A stretch of DNA of 22,851 nucleotides, from assembly GCA_047517485.1 (NCBI GenBank), contig JAKZSU010000181.1, positions 1 through 22,851 of the forward strand, given 5' to 3'. Positions 1-7,490 of the stretch are shown in pieces. Position 1 is the first letter of the stretch, and every line of letters begins with the position of its first letter. Below the pieces are notes generated by a model. It had not been told where the DNA came from. It ran no database searches and worked only from the letters and a program-made list of their open reading frames with translations. This DNA is from JAKZSU01 sp047517485 (GTDB taxonomy: Bacteria > Pseudomonadota > Alphaproteobacteria > UBA7887). The position numbers were made by a program, and so were the translations under genes.

Positions 1-62
1 CCCGAAGGCACCCCGGTTTCGATTCACCCATCGGGTGTGCCATATCCGCCGCTCCATGTATG

Positions 63-434
63 CTACAACTTCATGATTCTTATAGCAGAATCGCCTTCTC
101 GCCGCACTGAATATCGACGATACTTGGGAAATGCGGGCTCATACAAACGGTACTTCATCGACAGGCGGATCGGTTCAGCCGCGTCCCCGTTCGTCAGCTG
201 CCCGGCAACCGAGGCGTCACGTGGCGACTCCGTAAACAGATACTCGAGATCGAGCATGCACGCCGTGCACTCACGGCCCGATCCAGTCACGTCGAGCAAG
301 GTGTCGAAGCTTGCCATCGGAAGTCTTGCCACCTCGGCGACAAAATCCTCTCGGGTCAAATTCGCACAACCGCATAAAAGTTCGTCCGAAGGGCCGCGCT
401 GCCGACTTTTACTTGCCTCACCCATAACGCTCAT
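63..434 (-). CDS. Bfd-like [2Fe-2S] protein, last gene of the array
   Basis: A 123-residue protein whose first half fits the bacterioferritin-associated ferredoxin (Bfd-like) [2Fe-2S] fold. Cysteines 21 and 23 (CGC) and 56 and 59 (CTAC) give the spacing C-x-C-x32-C-x2-C, almost identical to the family, and the segment after the first pair (ANLTRED) and before the second (TGSGREC) is also typical. The C-terminal 60 residues match nothing I recognise. The ATG overlaps the stop of the upstream methyltransferase gene by 4 bases, so it is probably translationally coupled; a second ATG three codons in is an alternative start. It ends in TAG. Known Bfd domains pass electrons or deliver iron-sulfur clusters; which enzyme it serves here is not visible. 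The fold call is firm, the role open. Confidence 0.75.
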   Translation of the reverse strand: MSVMGEASKSRQRGPSDELLCGCANLTREDFVAEVARLPMASFDTLLDVTGSGRECTACMLDLEYLFTESPRDASVAGQLTNGDAAEPIRLSMKYRLYEPAFPKYRRYSVRREGDSAIRIMKL

Positions 435-1180
435 CCGTCTGCCGTTGTCGGGACCGTCAACCGCGCCAATCGTGTTTGTCCCGTGTTCCCACTTTCAATC
501 AATTCGTACACGTAGCCGGCGGCGCGGCAGAGTTCCGCCATGTAATCCTCCGGATACCAAAAATCCTTCACATGGCGGCGTTTGTACGCCTTATCGGTGG
601 AGAAGGTGAACAAGAACTGACCACCGGGGGCGAGCATCGGCTGCATTGAGCGAAGCATGACATCGATCTCCGAGGCTGGCATATGGGTTAACACCGACTG
701 CGCCCAAACGTAGTCGAACTGGTAACCGTCGAGTTCTCGCAACGTGCAGTCGGTCACCGGGAACGCCTCATAGGAACTGGCTTCGATGCCCGATTCGGCG
801 AGCAGCGCGCGTCCCTTCTTAAGCCGCACGCCGGAAATATCGACGCCGGTATATTTTCCCGCGTCGAGATAAGGAATTGCGGCCAGCCCAGTGCGCATTA
901 CGCCACAACCATAGTCGAGCAACCGATGGTGCGGCCGCAGGCCCGCCGTCTTCAATTTTTCCAAATGAGACGTCGATTGTTCGAGATAGAGGTCGCTGGG
1001 CCGTTTGTCCTTGCTGATTTCCGCCTCGCGGTTCATTCGATCGGTATAGAACATCGTCCAATCTTTGCCGAACAAACGATACGCGAAGACGTAATGCAGC
1101 CATTGCCTAGGGAGAATGAGAAAGCGGTAGCGGACGGAATTATAGTCCCCTCGCAAGAATTTTATGATTGCTTGACGCAC
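431..1180 (-). CDS. Class I SAM-dependent methyltransferase
   Basis: A 249-residue protein with a Rossmann-type SAM-binding domain: motif I LLDYGCGVMRTG at about 87-98, the acidic strand-2 end YTGVDIS at about 110-116, and the post-III segment MLAPGGQFLFTFS. The first 60 residues are basic and aromatic (RYRFLILPRQWLHYVF) and may form a membrane-associated helix. The start is GTG at 1180, supported by a GGAGAG ribosome-binding site ending six bases upstream on the minus strand. It follows the amidotransferase gene after a 15-base gap and overlaps the Bfd-like gene by 4 bases. Sugar or aglycone O/N-methylation is the natural inference from the cluster. It could replace the broken methyltransferase upstream in the array. 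Acceptor unknown. Confidence 0.85.
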   Translation of the reverse strand: MRQAIIKFLRGDYNSVRYRFLILPRQWLHYVFAYRLFGKDWTMFYTDRMNREAEISKDKRPSDLYLEQSTSHLEKLKTAGLRPHHRLLDYGCGVMRTGLAAIPYLDAGKYTGVDISGVRLKKGRALLAESGIEASSYEAFPVTDCTLRELDGYQFDYVWAQSVLTHMPASEIDVMLRSMQPMLAPGGQFLFTFSTDKAYKRRHVKDFWYPEDYMAELCRAAGYVYELIESGNTGQTRLARLTVPTTADG

Positions 1181-1195
1181 CGCGATACTCTCCGT

Positions 1196-2446
1196 CTATG
1201 CCACTTGATGGCGTAACACCCATTCGCCATCACGTAGATTCCACAAATGCGGCGAGCGGAACGAATCCGCGATGGCGAAGAACTCGGCCTCGTCCATGTC
1301 GAGATAGTCGAGAAATTCGGGAAAATACTTGCGCGGGAATTCCTGATCGTAGCGCCGCACCAGCGCCACCCCTTCTTCGCGGGTGATGTGATGATTGCGA
1401 ATTTCTTGGCTCGCGTCATAGGTCGCGCGGCCAATACCGAACTTCACCAATGTCGTCCAATAGTGATAGGGATCGGTCTTGTCGTCGATCGAGTTGTATT
1501 TCGAATAAGTCCCTTCGGTGCGGTCCTCGTTGGCCTCGAAACCGATATGCTCGGCAGCATAATAATAGTTCTCTTGCGGCGTCCAGTTGAGATAGTAGCC
1601 GAGGTAGTGGACCTCGACTCCGGCGCTATCGAGCGCGTCCGCATCGGCCGGCAGATAAGGGTCCAACTGGCCGTCGAGAATGCCATGGCCGGGAAGTTCC
1701 TCGCCCGGCACGCCGCCAAAAAACATTTGGGTATTGCCTTGCCGGGCTTGCGCGAAATACGCGAGATCGCGGGTCGCGGTGGCATTTTCCTTGACCGGAT
1801 TGCCATACTCGGCCTCGTTCTCGCCATAGAAAACCAGCGGCAGTCCGGTGCGCAGCGCCATCTTCGGCGCATAGTTCTTCTGGCCGAGGATAAACGGTTG
1901 GAACGGGTGCAATAAGTTACGAAAGGCGAGCTGGGTAAGTTTGCGATGGACCTGGCCGTCGGGGGTGAAGAGATAATTGTCGAAGCCGCCCTTATGCAGC
2001 CAGGCCTGGAAATTGCGCCAACCAACATCGGTATAGAGATGCGGCGCCCAGGTCACGGTGAGCGGATGCATGCCGTAGGTTTTCTTGAGCACCAGCGCGG
2101 CGAATACCGAGTCCTTGCCGCCCGAGCCCGGCACCAGACAATCGTACGAGCCGTTGCGCGAGCGGTACTTGTCGCACACCGCGATGAGCTGACGTTCGCG
2201 TTCCTGCCAATCGAACTCATGGTCTTTTCGCTCGGCATAGCGGCACGCGTCGCAAATGCCGTCCTCGTCGAAGCGGATGGTGACTTTCTTCGAGTCGCGC
2301 GAATGGCGGAATTCGACCGCCGCCGACGGCCGCTGGTTCGAGATTACGCAGCGTTTGCAGAATGCCACTTCGGCGGGGAGCCCATATTTGACCGCGAGCG
2401 CCCCCCCAACAGTAGCCGGTGGCGCATGCTCTTGTTCCGTGCTCAT
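1196..2446 (-). CDS. N-acetyl sugar amidotransferase (WbpG/PseA type)
   Basis: A 416-residue PP-loop enzyme of the N-acetyl sugar amidotransferase family, which includes P. aeruginosa WbpG and Campylobacter PseA. It activates an acetamido sugar with ATP and, using ammonia, converts the N-acetyl group to an acetamidino group. Two cysteine pairs, CKRC (30-33) and CDAC (65-68), look metal-binding and precede the ATP loop PGSGGKDS at about 106-113. The ATG at 2446 is chosen over an upstream in-frame start at 2617 because the residues before it are arginine-rich shadow sequence, family similarity begins after it, GGAG lies 8 bases before it, and it overlaps the preceding stop (GGATGA). HisH and HisF homologues upstream supply the ammonia in the WbpG system. 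It ends in TAG. Sure of family; substrate inferred to be the nonulosonate or its precursor. Confidence 0.92.
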   Translation of the reverse strand: MSTEQEHAPPATVGGALAVKYGLPAEVAFCKRCVISNQRPSAAVEFRHSRDSKKVTIRFDEDGICDACRYAERKDHEFDWQERERQLIAVCDKYRSRNGSYDCLVPGSGGKDSVFAALVLKKTYGMHPLTVTWAPHLYTDVGWRNFQAWLHKGGFDNYLFTPDGQVHRKLTQLAFRNLLHPFQPFILGQKNYAPKMALRTGLPLVFYGENEAEYGNPVKENATATRDLAYFAQARQGNTQMFFGGVPGEELPGHGILDGQLDPYLPADADALDSAGVEVHYLGYYLNWTPQENYYYAAEHIGFEANEDRTEGTYSKYNSIDDKTDPYHYWTTLVKFGIGRATYDASQEIRNHHITREEGVALVRRYDQEFPRKYFPEFLDYLDMDEAEFFAIADSFRSPHLWNLRDGEWVLRHQVA

Positions 2447-3777
2447 CCTTTTTGCTCCATCAATCGCTCGCTGCCCGGCGTGTAGGCCCAGACCTGGGCG
2501 GCGCCCGAGGCATCGCCGAAGCCCGCGATCAAGCGACCGCGCCATTCGACCAGGCGGTAGACATACTCCGCGGTGGCGTGGCGGCTGCCACTCATCCGGG
2601 TCCGCCATGGCGACCAAGAGCCATTGACACCATTGCCGCCGATTTCACGCCAGCGCCCGTCCCCGCCATACTCCCAAACCCCGGCATTTCCCGCCGGTCG
2701 ACCGCCACCGCCCACATAGAGACGGTCGCGATATACCAGGCTAGCGTTGAAATTATCGGTTTACGCCCACGATGTCGGCGTCTGCCGCGCCCCGACCGGA
2801 TGCCAGTCGTCCCCCTGGAGCGCCCAGATCGAGACGAATGCGCCGGCGACCTGCGGGTTGCGGTTGAGCGTCACCACCAAATCACCCTGGTAGCTGGTGA
2901 TGCTCAACGGGTAGTTCGACCCGGGCGAAGGCCAACTTCCCTGCACACCGCCCCCGCCGACTAGTGCCCAATGATTATTGTCTCGACGATAGACTAACCC
3001 CGGTCCAGCGATCGATATGACAGCGCCATAGAGCCGGCCATCATCGTGCTGGTGGAGCTCGTAAATACCATCGGCGAAGCTTTGCGGAAGCCCCTCGGAC
3101 ATTTCCTGCCAGCGATCGTCGGCATAGCGGAACACACGCGCCGCGCCGCCGGTGAGGCCAACGATCGGATCGCCGGCGACCACGGCGAGCGAATAGGCAT
3201 TGGCATCTTCGGGCCAGGGCACCGACCCGTCGGCATCCACGAGCTCGCTCCAGGCGCCGTCTGCGAGCAGCCAGACACGATTTTCGACGCCGGCGTAGAG
3301 GCGATCATCGTCGGCGCGGAGCACCTGAACGTAGGCCGCTGTTCGCCAGCCCGAAATTTGATCCGCGTCGGCAATCCGTGCCCAGACATCACCGTCATGG
3401 CGCCAGATCGCAGCCCCTCCCGGTGACGGCGCGAGCAACCCGACATAGAGATCGTCGCCCAGCACGGCGAGTGCCTTCGTCTTGACGAAGCGCCCGCCGG
3501 CCCAACTCCCGGCGACCCCATTGCCGCCGATCAGCTCCCAGTTTCCCGGCGCGCCGAGTTCGGCGGACGGGACATCGAACCGGGCATCGCCGCGCGCGGC
3601 CTGATGGCGGATCAGGGCCGCCGCCTGGACTTCGCCCAACGAGTTCGCCCGCCGCTCAAGCAACTGGAACCGGTAACGAAGATCGAGCATTTTGTCGTAA
3701 GCGGGGCCAAATCCAACGCCGCCCACGACGACGATCGCCAAGACCAGCAGGCTCGCGATCAGAGTCTTGCGTTTCAT
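2443..3777 (-). pseudogene. Membrane-anchored seven-repeat beta-propeller protein, interrupted by in-frame TAA
   Basis: The frame begins at ATG 3777 (4-base overlap with hisH) and would end at 2443 (4-base overlap with the amidotransferase gene), giving 444 codons, but a TAA at 2763-2761 cuts it after 338. Residues 4-24 are a hydrophobic signal anchor. The body carries seven repeats around a W-x-x-(I/V/L/M) strand, often followed by GGNGVxGSW-like loops: WELIGGNGVAGSW, WARIADADQISGW, WSELVDADGSVPW, WQEMSEGLPQSF, WALVGGGGVQGSW, WHPVGARQTPTSW and, beyond the TAA, WREIGGNGVNGSW. This suggests a seven-bladed propeller outside the membrane. After the stop the same frame continues with NASLVYRDRLYVGGGG, matching ALAVLGDDLYVG in blade 1, so the stop is a recent nonsense change, a sequence error or a recoded codon. 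Function unknown; the position suggests glycan binding or assembly. Confidence 0.8.
2761..2763 (-). other. In-frame TAA inside the beta-propeller gene
   Basis: The minus-strand codons read GCG TAA ACC GAT AAT TTC. Both the upstream 338 codons and the downstream 105 codons are in one frame and carry the same repeat motif. Coding capacity resumes with no frameshift, and the frame ends exactly at the overlap with the next gene. A single C-to-T change from CAA (Gln) would create it. Confidence 0.85.
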
Positions 3778-4403
3778 TGCTGAATCCCCACGAATCGTTT
3801 CAGCAGTCGCAACCCGGCGGGTCCGCTTTTTTCGGGGTGGAACTGGACCCCAACCAATGCGCCCTGTTCGATCCCGACCGGCACCGCTTGGCCATTGACC
3901 GGAATGGTCGCGGCGATTGTCGCGGGTTCGCTGGCCATTGGAGCATAAGAATGAACGAAATACATCATCTCGTCGGCCGCGACGGCGCTGAGCACCACGG
4001 CATCGGCACGAGTATCCAAGCGGCGCCAACCGACATTGGGTATGCGGATCGCCGCCGCGTCGTCGGCGCGCGGCGCGGGCAGGCGCGTCACCGTGCCGGG
4101 GATCAAATCGAGACCGGCATGATCGCCGAATTCCTCGCCGCGCGAGAGCATCAGCTGGCAGCCGACGCAGATACCGAGGATCGGCGTGCCGCTGCGTGCC
4201 GCCGCCTTGAGCGGCGCGACCAGACCGCGTTCACGTAAGCCGGCCATGGCATCGGCGAACGCGCCGACACCGGGAAAGATAATGCGCTCGGCGGCGGCGA
4301 TCGCCGCGGGCGCGGAAGAAATTTCGAACTCGGCCCCGAGATGACGCAAAGCCTGGCCGATGCTGAACAAATTTCCCCGGCCATAGTCGACGACAGTGAT
4401 CAT
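3774..4403 (-). CDS. hisH: HisH-like glutamine amidotransferase subunit
   Basis: A 209-residue class I glutamine amidotransferase of the HisH type, close to the usual 200-210 residues. The catalytic triad is visible: the nucleophile Cys79 in ILGICVGCQ, and His189 and Glu191 in VQFHPE. The N-terminal MITVVDYGRGNLFSIG is diagnostic of HisH. It hydrolyses glutamine and passes ammonia through its HisF partner, which is encoded immediately upstream with a 4-base ATGA overlap. No other histidine gene is present, and a WbpG-type sugar amidotransferase lies downstream. This copy is therefore more likely the sugar-amidination paralogue (HisH2 of the P. aeruginosa O-antigen locus) than the histidine pathway enzyme. 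The start ATG at 4403 is fixed by the overlap. Confidence 0.93.
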   Translation of the reverse strand: MITVVDYGRGNLFSIGQALRHLGAEFEISSAPAAIAAAERIIFPGVGAFADAMAGLRERGLVAPLKAAARSGTPILGICVGCQLMLSRGEEFGDHAGLDLIPGTVTRLPAPRADDAAAIRIPNVGWRRLDTRADAVVLSAVAADEMMYFVHSYAPMASEPATIAATIPVNGQAVPVGIEQGALVGVQFHPEKSGPAGLRLLKRFVGIQQ

Positions 4404-5179
4404 CGCCGCACCACGATGCCATCCTGGCTAAGCGCGGCCTTAAGGGCCGGCACCGGACAGGTGTCATAGTGAAAAATACTGGCGCAGGCGACGGCGTCGA
4501 GACCATCGCCGCGTACCGCCTCGGCGACGTGCTCGGCGGATCCCGCGCCGCCACAGCCGATCACCGGGATTTCGACCCGCGCCCGCACCGCGCGAAACAG
4601 CGCGTGATAGAAGCCATTGCGGGTGCCTTCGCGATCGACCGAGGTGAGTAGGATCTCGCCGGCGCCGAGCCCTTCGGCCTCGACCACCCAATCGAGGACA
4701 TCGATTTCCGTGCGCTGGCGGCCGTTGTCGGTGAGTGCTTCCCAACGACCGGGGCCACGCGCCTTGGCCTCGACCGAAAGCACGACGCATTGGCTGCCGA
4801 AGCATTGTGCCGCCTCGCGGATAAGGTCGGGACGGGCGATCGCCGCGGTATTGACTGCCACCTTGTCGGCGCCGCTGCGCAACGCGGCGACGATATCGTC
4901 GATGCCGCGGATGCCGCCGCCGACGGTGAGCGGCACGAATATGTCGCGCGCCGCCGCCTCGACCACATCGAGGATATTGTTGCGCCCGTAGAGCGAGGCG
5001 ACGGTGTCCATATAGACGATCTCGTCGATGCCTTGCTGGTAGTAGCGCCGCGCGACGTCGCCGGGTTGGCCGACCACGCGGAGCCCTTCGAGATGAATCC
5101 CCTTGATCACGTTCGGCCCCTTGATATCGAGGCGCGCGATGAGCCGCGGCGGCGGCGCGGTGGCGCACAGGCCGATCAC
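4400..5179 (-). CDS. hisF: HisF-like synthase subunit paired with HisH
   Basis: A 259-residue TIM barrel of the HisF family. GTG at 5179 is taken as start because it forms a GTGA overlap with the preceding gene; family similarity begins at about residue 12 (RLIARLDIKGPNVIKG), and the open frame further upstream is a shadow of the phosphatidyltransferase gene. The first catalytic Asp is kept (Asp18), as are the phosphate loops LTVGGGIR (84-91) and IGCGGAG (207-213) and the TSVDREGTRNG segment. The second catalytic Asp, normally in an AIDAK-like motif, is Glu137 (LSVEAKA). In the WbpG system the HisF homologue is thought to channel ammonia to the sugar amidotransferase rather than make IGP, and this substitution fits that. 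Good confidence on family, moderate on the altered role. Confidence 0.92.
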   Translation of the reverse strand: MIGLCATAPPPRLIARLDIKGPNVIKGIHLEGLRVVGQPGDVARRYYQQGIDEIVYMDTVASLYGRNNILDVVEAAARDIFVPLTVGGGIRGIDDIVAALRSGADKVAVNTAAIARPDLIREAAQCFGSQCVVLSVEAKARGPGRWEALTDNGRQRTEIDVLDWVVEAEGLGAGEILLTSVDREGTRNGFYHALFRAVRARVEIPVIGCGGAGSAEHVAEAVRGDGLDAVACASIFHYDTCPVPALKAALSQDGIVVRR

Positions 5180-5991
5180 GAGGACGCGTCCTTGGCGGGC
5201 GGCGCCGAGTGGATGCTGCGCCGCGGCCGGTCGAGAATCACCCGCGCTTCGGCGATGGTCGCCATCAGCCAGATCACTTCCGGCACAAGCTGCACCACGA
5301 CTAGGCACCAGACATACCAAACCGGCCCGGCCTGCGGGATCAGCAGCAACACTGGCGCGAAGAAAGTGCCGTTGACATAGATCGCGCTGACCACACCTTG
5401 GACCGCGCGTGATCGGTCGGCGCGTACGACAGTGGCATCGTTGAGCGGGCCCGAGCTCGCGGTCATCCATTCGCGGGTGAAGCTTAGGCGCGAGCGCACC
5501 ATCTGGCTCGCGAGCGACGTCACCGTGACCAACGCCCCGACCAGCAATAAATCGGCGCGCGCCGCATACAGCCACAGACCGACACCCGCGGCGATCGGGG
5601 CACCGAGCACGAAAACGAAATCGGACAACCCGTCGAGGAACTTGCCCCAATAAGAGACAGTGCCGCGTAGGCGCGCGAGATTGCCATCGACGCAGTCGAG
5701 CACGAAGCAGAGGTAGAAAATCACCGCCGCCGCCGCGTGCAGCGCCGCCGAGGCAGAGAGCAGCAGGCCAATACCGCCCGCCGCCATGACGATACGCAGG
5801 TAGCTCACCCCATCCGCCGACCAGCCAGCATTGAAGAACGGAGGCGTCATCAGATTGGCCAACGGCCGACCGAACCAGGTGACGGTGAAATGGTTCTTGA
5901 TCTTGCGATTGAACGAGGCGCGGACGTCCGCGACGGTGACCTCCGGCGAATTCACGCAGGCATTTCCCTCGTTGGCCCTATTTTCACTCAT
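5176..5991 (-). CDS. CDP-alcohol phosphatidyltransferase family membrane protein
   Basis: A 271-residue integral membrane protein with the complete CDP-alcohol phosphotransferase signature D-x2-DG-x2-AR-x8-G-x3-D-x3-D at Asp99, Asp102, Gly103, Ala106, Arg107, Gly116, Asp120 and Asp124. About six hydrophobic segments follow the family layout, and about 60 mostly hydrophilic residues precede the first one. Family members transfer a phospho-alcohol from a CDP-linked donor to an acceptor alcohol and release CMP in the inner membrane. It overlaps the glycosyltransferase gene by ATGA and hisF by GTGA. The only nucleotide-activated donors that this locus visibly makes with CTP are the CDP-glutamine and CDP-amidate intermediates. 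Use of such a donor is a speculative possibility; a lipid or phospho-alcohol decoration of the glycan is the conservative one. Confidence 0.9.
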   Translation of the reverse strand: MSENRANEGNACVNSPEVTVADVRASFNRKIKNHFTVTWFGRPLANLMTPPFFNAGWSADGVSYLRIVMAAGGIGLLLSASAALHAAAAVIFYLCFVLDCVDGNLARLRGTVSYWGKFLDGLSDFVFVLGAPIAAGVGLWLYAARADLLLVGALVTVTSLASQMVRSRLSFTREWMTASSGPLNDATVVRADRSRAVQGVVSAIYVNGTFFAPVLLLIPQAGPVWYVWCLVVVQLVPEVIWLMATIAEARVILDRPRRSIHSAPPAKDASS

Positions 5992-7490
5992 ACCGCGCGC
6001 GCCGCCGGCACCGCCGCCTCGTCGATGGCGTCAAGCGATCGCTCAAGCCCCTCCGCCGCCGCCCTCACCGCCTCGTTCTCGAATCGATCGAGGTGAACAT
6101 AGTCATAACTGCCAAGGTCAAATGAGATGTCCTTGACCGCCTTGAGAAAGCGCAGCGCCTCATGCCGCGTGGCATCGTAATTGTGTGTGTTGTCGAGCGC
6201 CTTGGCGAGCATCGCCGGCAATTCCGCCTCGTCTACGACTACCGTGACCGACGGCAGAAAGTTGTAAATGTTGTGACGGCCGAAGGCGACTACCGGTTTG
6301 CCGGCGGCGGCGGCCTCGATCGCCGCGGTACCACAAATGGTAACCACTGCATCGGCGGCTTGCGCGACGTCAAAACCGACCTCCCAAACATCAAGCAACA
6401 CGACGTTCTTGAGGTCCGCGATTTGGCGGTAGAAGGTATCCGGTCGACGGCCGATCGCGCCGTATGCCTCCTTGACCGCCAGAAGCACGCCGGCCGGCAA
6501 ATCGCGGGAGACAGCAGCGATCAGGGCGTGTTGGTAGAAGTATTCCGGTGAGATTCCGTGCAACGCGGTCTCGGGCTCGACATGGAGCGGAAAGTAGACG
6601 AATTGCTTACCAGCAAGATCCGTGAGGCGCTTGAGCGGTAGGCGGCGCAAGTGGCGATAGTCGCGCCAGATTCGCCAAACGAACCGGATCGTCGATGACC
6701 AATAATATTGCTTGGCTTTCTTGTAGCCACGCAAATTCCAGTAAGCGTAACGCGCGGTGATCAGCCCAACGCTATGCGCCAGTGCGACCAGGCTGAATTT
6801 TTTGCGAAATTTGCTCCGGCTGACCTGATGAGTATAGTAGGGCGCCTTAAAGTCGATGTCCGAAACGTCGGTGACTTGATGCCAGGCCGGCTCGATGAGC
6901 GGATTCTCGTATAACTCGTTCCACGCCCAATAGTGATAATTGCGGTACCGCGATCCAGCGAGCGAGCGATAGGGCACCCCGAGTGCGTGCGCGACATACG
7001 CCGCTTCACGGGTGCCGTTGAGACACAAGGCGATGCCCTTGGAAGCCATCTCACCACGCCAGAAATCCAGTAGTTCGTTGTAAGCGTGAACCATGTGAGC
7101 ATAGTCGACGGTCTCGGAATTGCGCGAGCGCGGGTGATAGAAACCGCCAAGACTGTAACCGCGCCCGAAATGACGGTCGGCGACCGCCATGCGGTTGATG
7201 CTGAGGCCGGTAAAAGCCTCGATCGTGCGCGCCCGCGCGAACACCGCAGCCTCGTCGATATCGGCGTGCACCGCCCCCACCACCGGCGTCTCTATATCGT
7301 TGATCGTATCGAACAGGCCGTCGTCGTTAAGTCGCCGGTAATGGACGACCTCCTGCGGGCCAGTGCAATAGAGATGGATCACCGAATCATGGCGCTCTTT
7401 GAGATCGCGCGCTATCGCCATCATTAGCGCTCGCGATTCCGAACGCGCAATAAACGCGATGCTTTTCAGATACTTGTTCATTCCGATCAT
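5988..7490 (-). CDS. Capsule polysaccharide-type glycosyltransferase
   Basis: A 500-residue protein. Its C-terminal half has the landmarks of the capsule polysaccharide biosynthesis (KpsS/KpsC-like) transferase families: FVYFPLHVEPETAL at about 297-310, LLAVKEAYGAIGRRP (336-350), VVLLDVWEVGF (363-373) and the GT-B-like donor loop VVTICGTAAIEAAAAGKPVVAFG (382-404, by position). The N-terminal half (about 1-280) is more divergent and rich in Tyr and Trp. The start is ATG at 7490 in an ATGA overlap with the preceding frame; a second ATG three codons later is an alternative. It likely transfers a sugar, or possibly the phosphoramidate group, during surface glycan assembly. If the upstream methyltransferase stop is real, translational coupling to this gene may be reduced. 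Confidence 0.75.
   Translation of the reverse strand: MIGMNKYLKSIAFIARSESRALMMAIARDLKERHDSVIHLYCTGPQEVVHYRRLNDDGLFDTINDIETPVVGAVHADIDEAAVFARARTIEAFTGLSINRMAVADRHFGRGYSLGGFYHPRSRNSETVDYAHMVHAYNELLDFWRGEMASKGIALCLNGTREAAYVAHALGVPYRSLAGSRYRNYHYWAWNELYENPLIEPAWHQVTDVSDIDFKAPYYTHQVSRSKFRKKFSLVALAHSVGLITARYAYWNLRGYKKAKQYYWSSTIRFVWRIWRDYRHLRRLPLKRLTDLAGKQFVYFPLHVEPETALHGISPEYFYQHALIAAVSRDLPAGVLLAVKEAYGAIGRRPDTFYRQIADLKNVVLLDVWEVGFDVAQAADAVVTICGTAAIEAAAAGKPVVAFGRHNIYNFLPSVTVVVDEAELPAMLAKALDNTHNYDATRHEALRFLKAVKDISFDLGSYDYVHLDRFENEAVRAAAEGLERSLDAIDEAAVPAARAV

Noticed and set aside
27..42. CACCC-ATC-GGGTG hairpin downstream of the Bfd-like gene, considered as a terminator
   Set aside because: Only a 5-base stem with no following T-run on the minus strand; the first 62 bases show nothing else I can support.
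37..609. 190-codon plus-strand open frame over the Bfd-like and methyltransferase genes
   Set aside because: It lies antisense to two genes with clear motifs, has low-complexity Ser/Arg/Pro-rich composition and no domain signature.
2447..2617. Upstream extension of the WbpG-type amidotransferase frame
   Set aside because: The extra 57 residues are arginine-rich and overlap the last repeat of the beta-propeller frame; the ATG at 2446 has a ribosome-binding site and coupling overlap.
5180..5650. Upstream extension of the hisF frame
   Set aside because: It is a shadow of the CDP-alcohol phosphatidyltransferase gene; similarity to HisF begins after the GTG at 5179.
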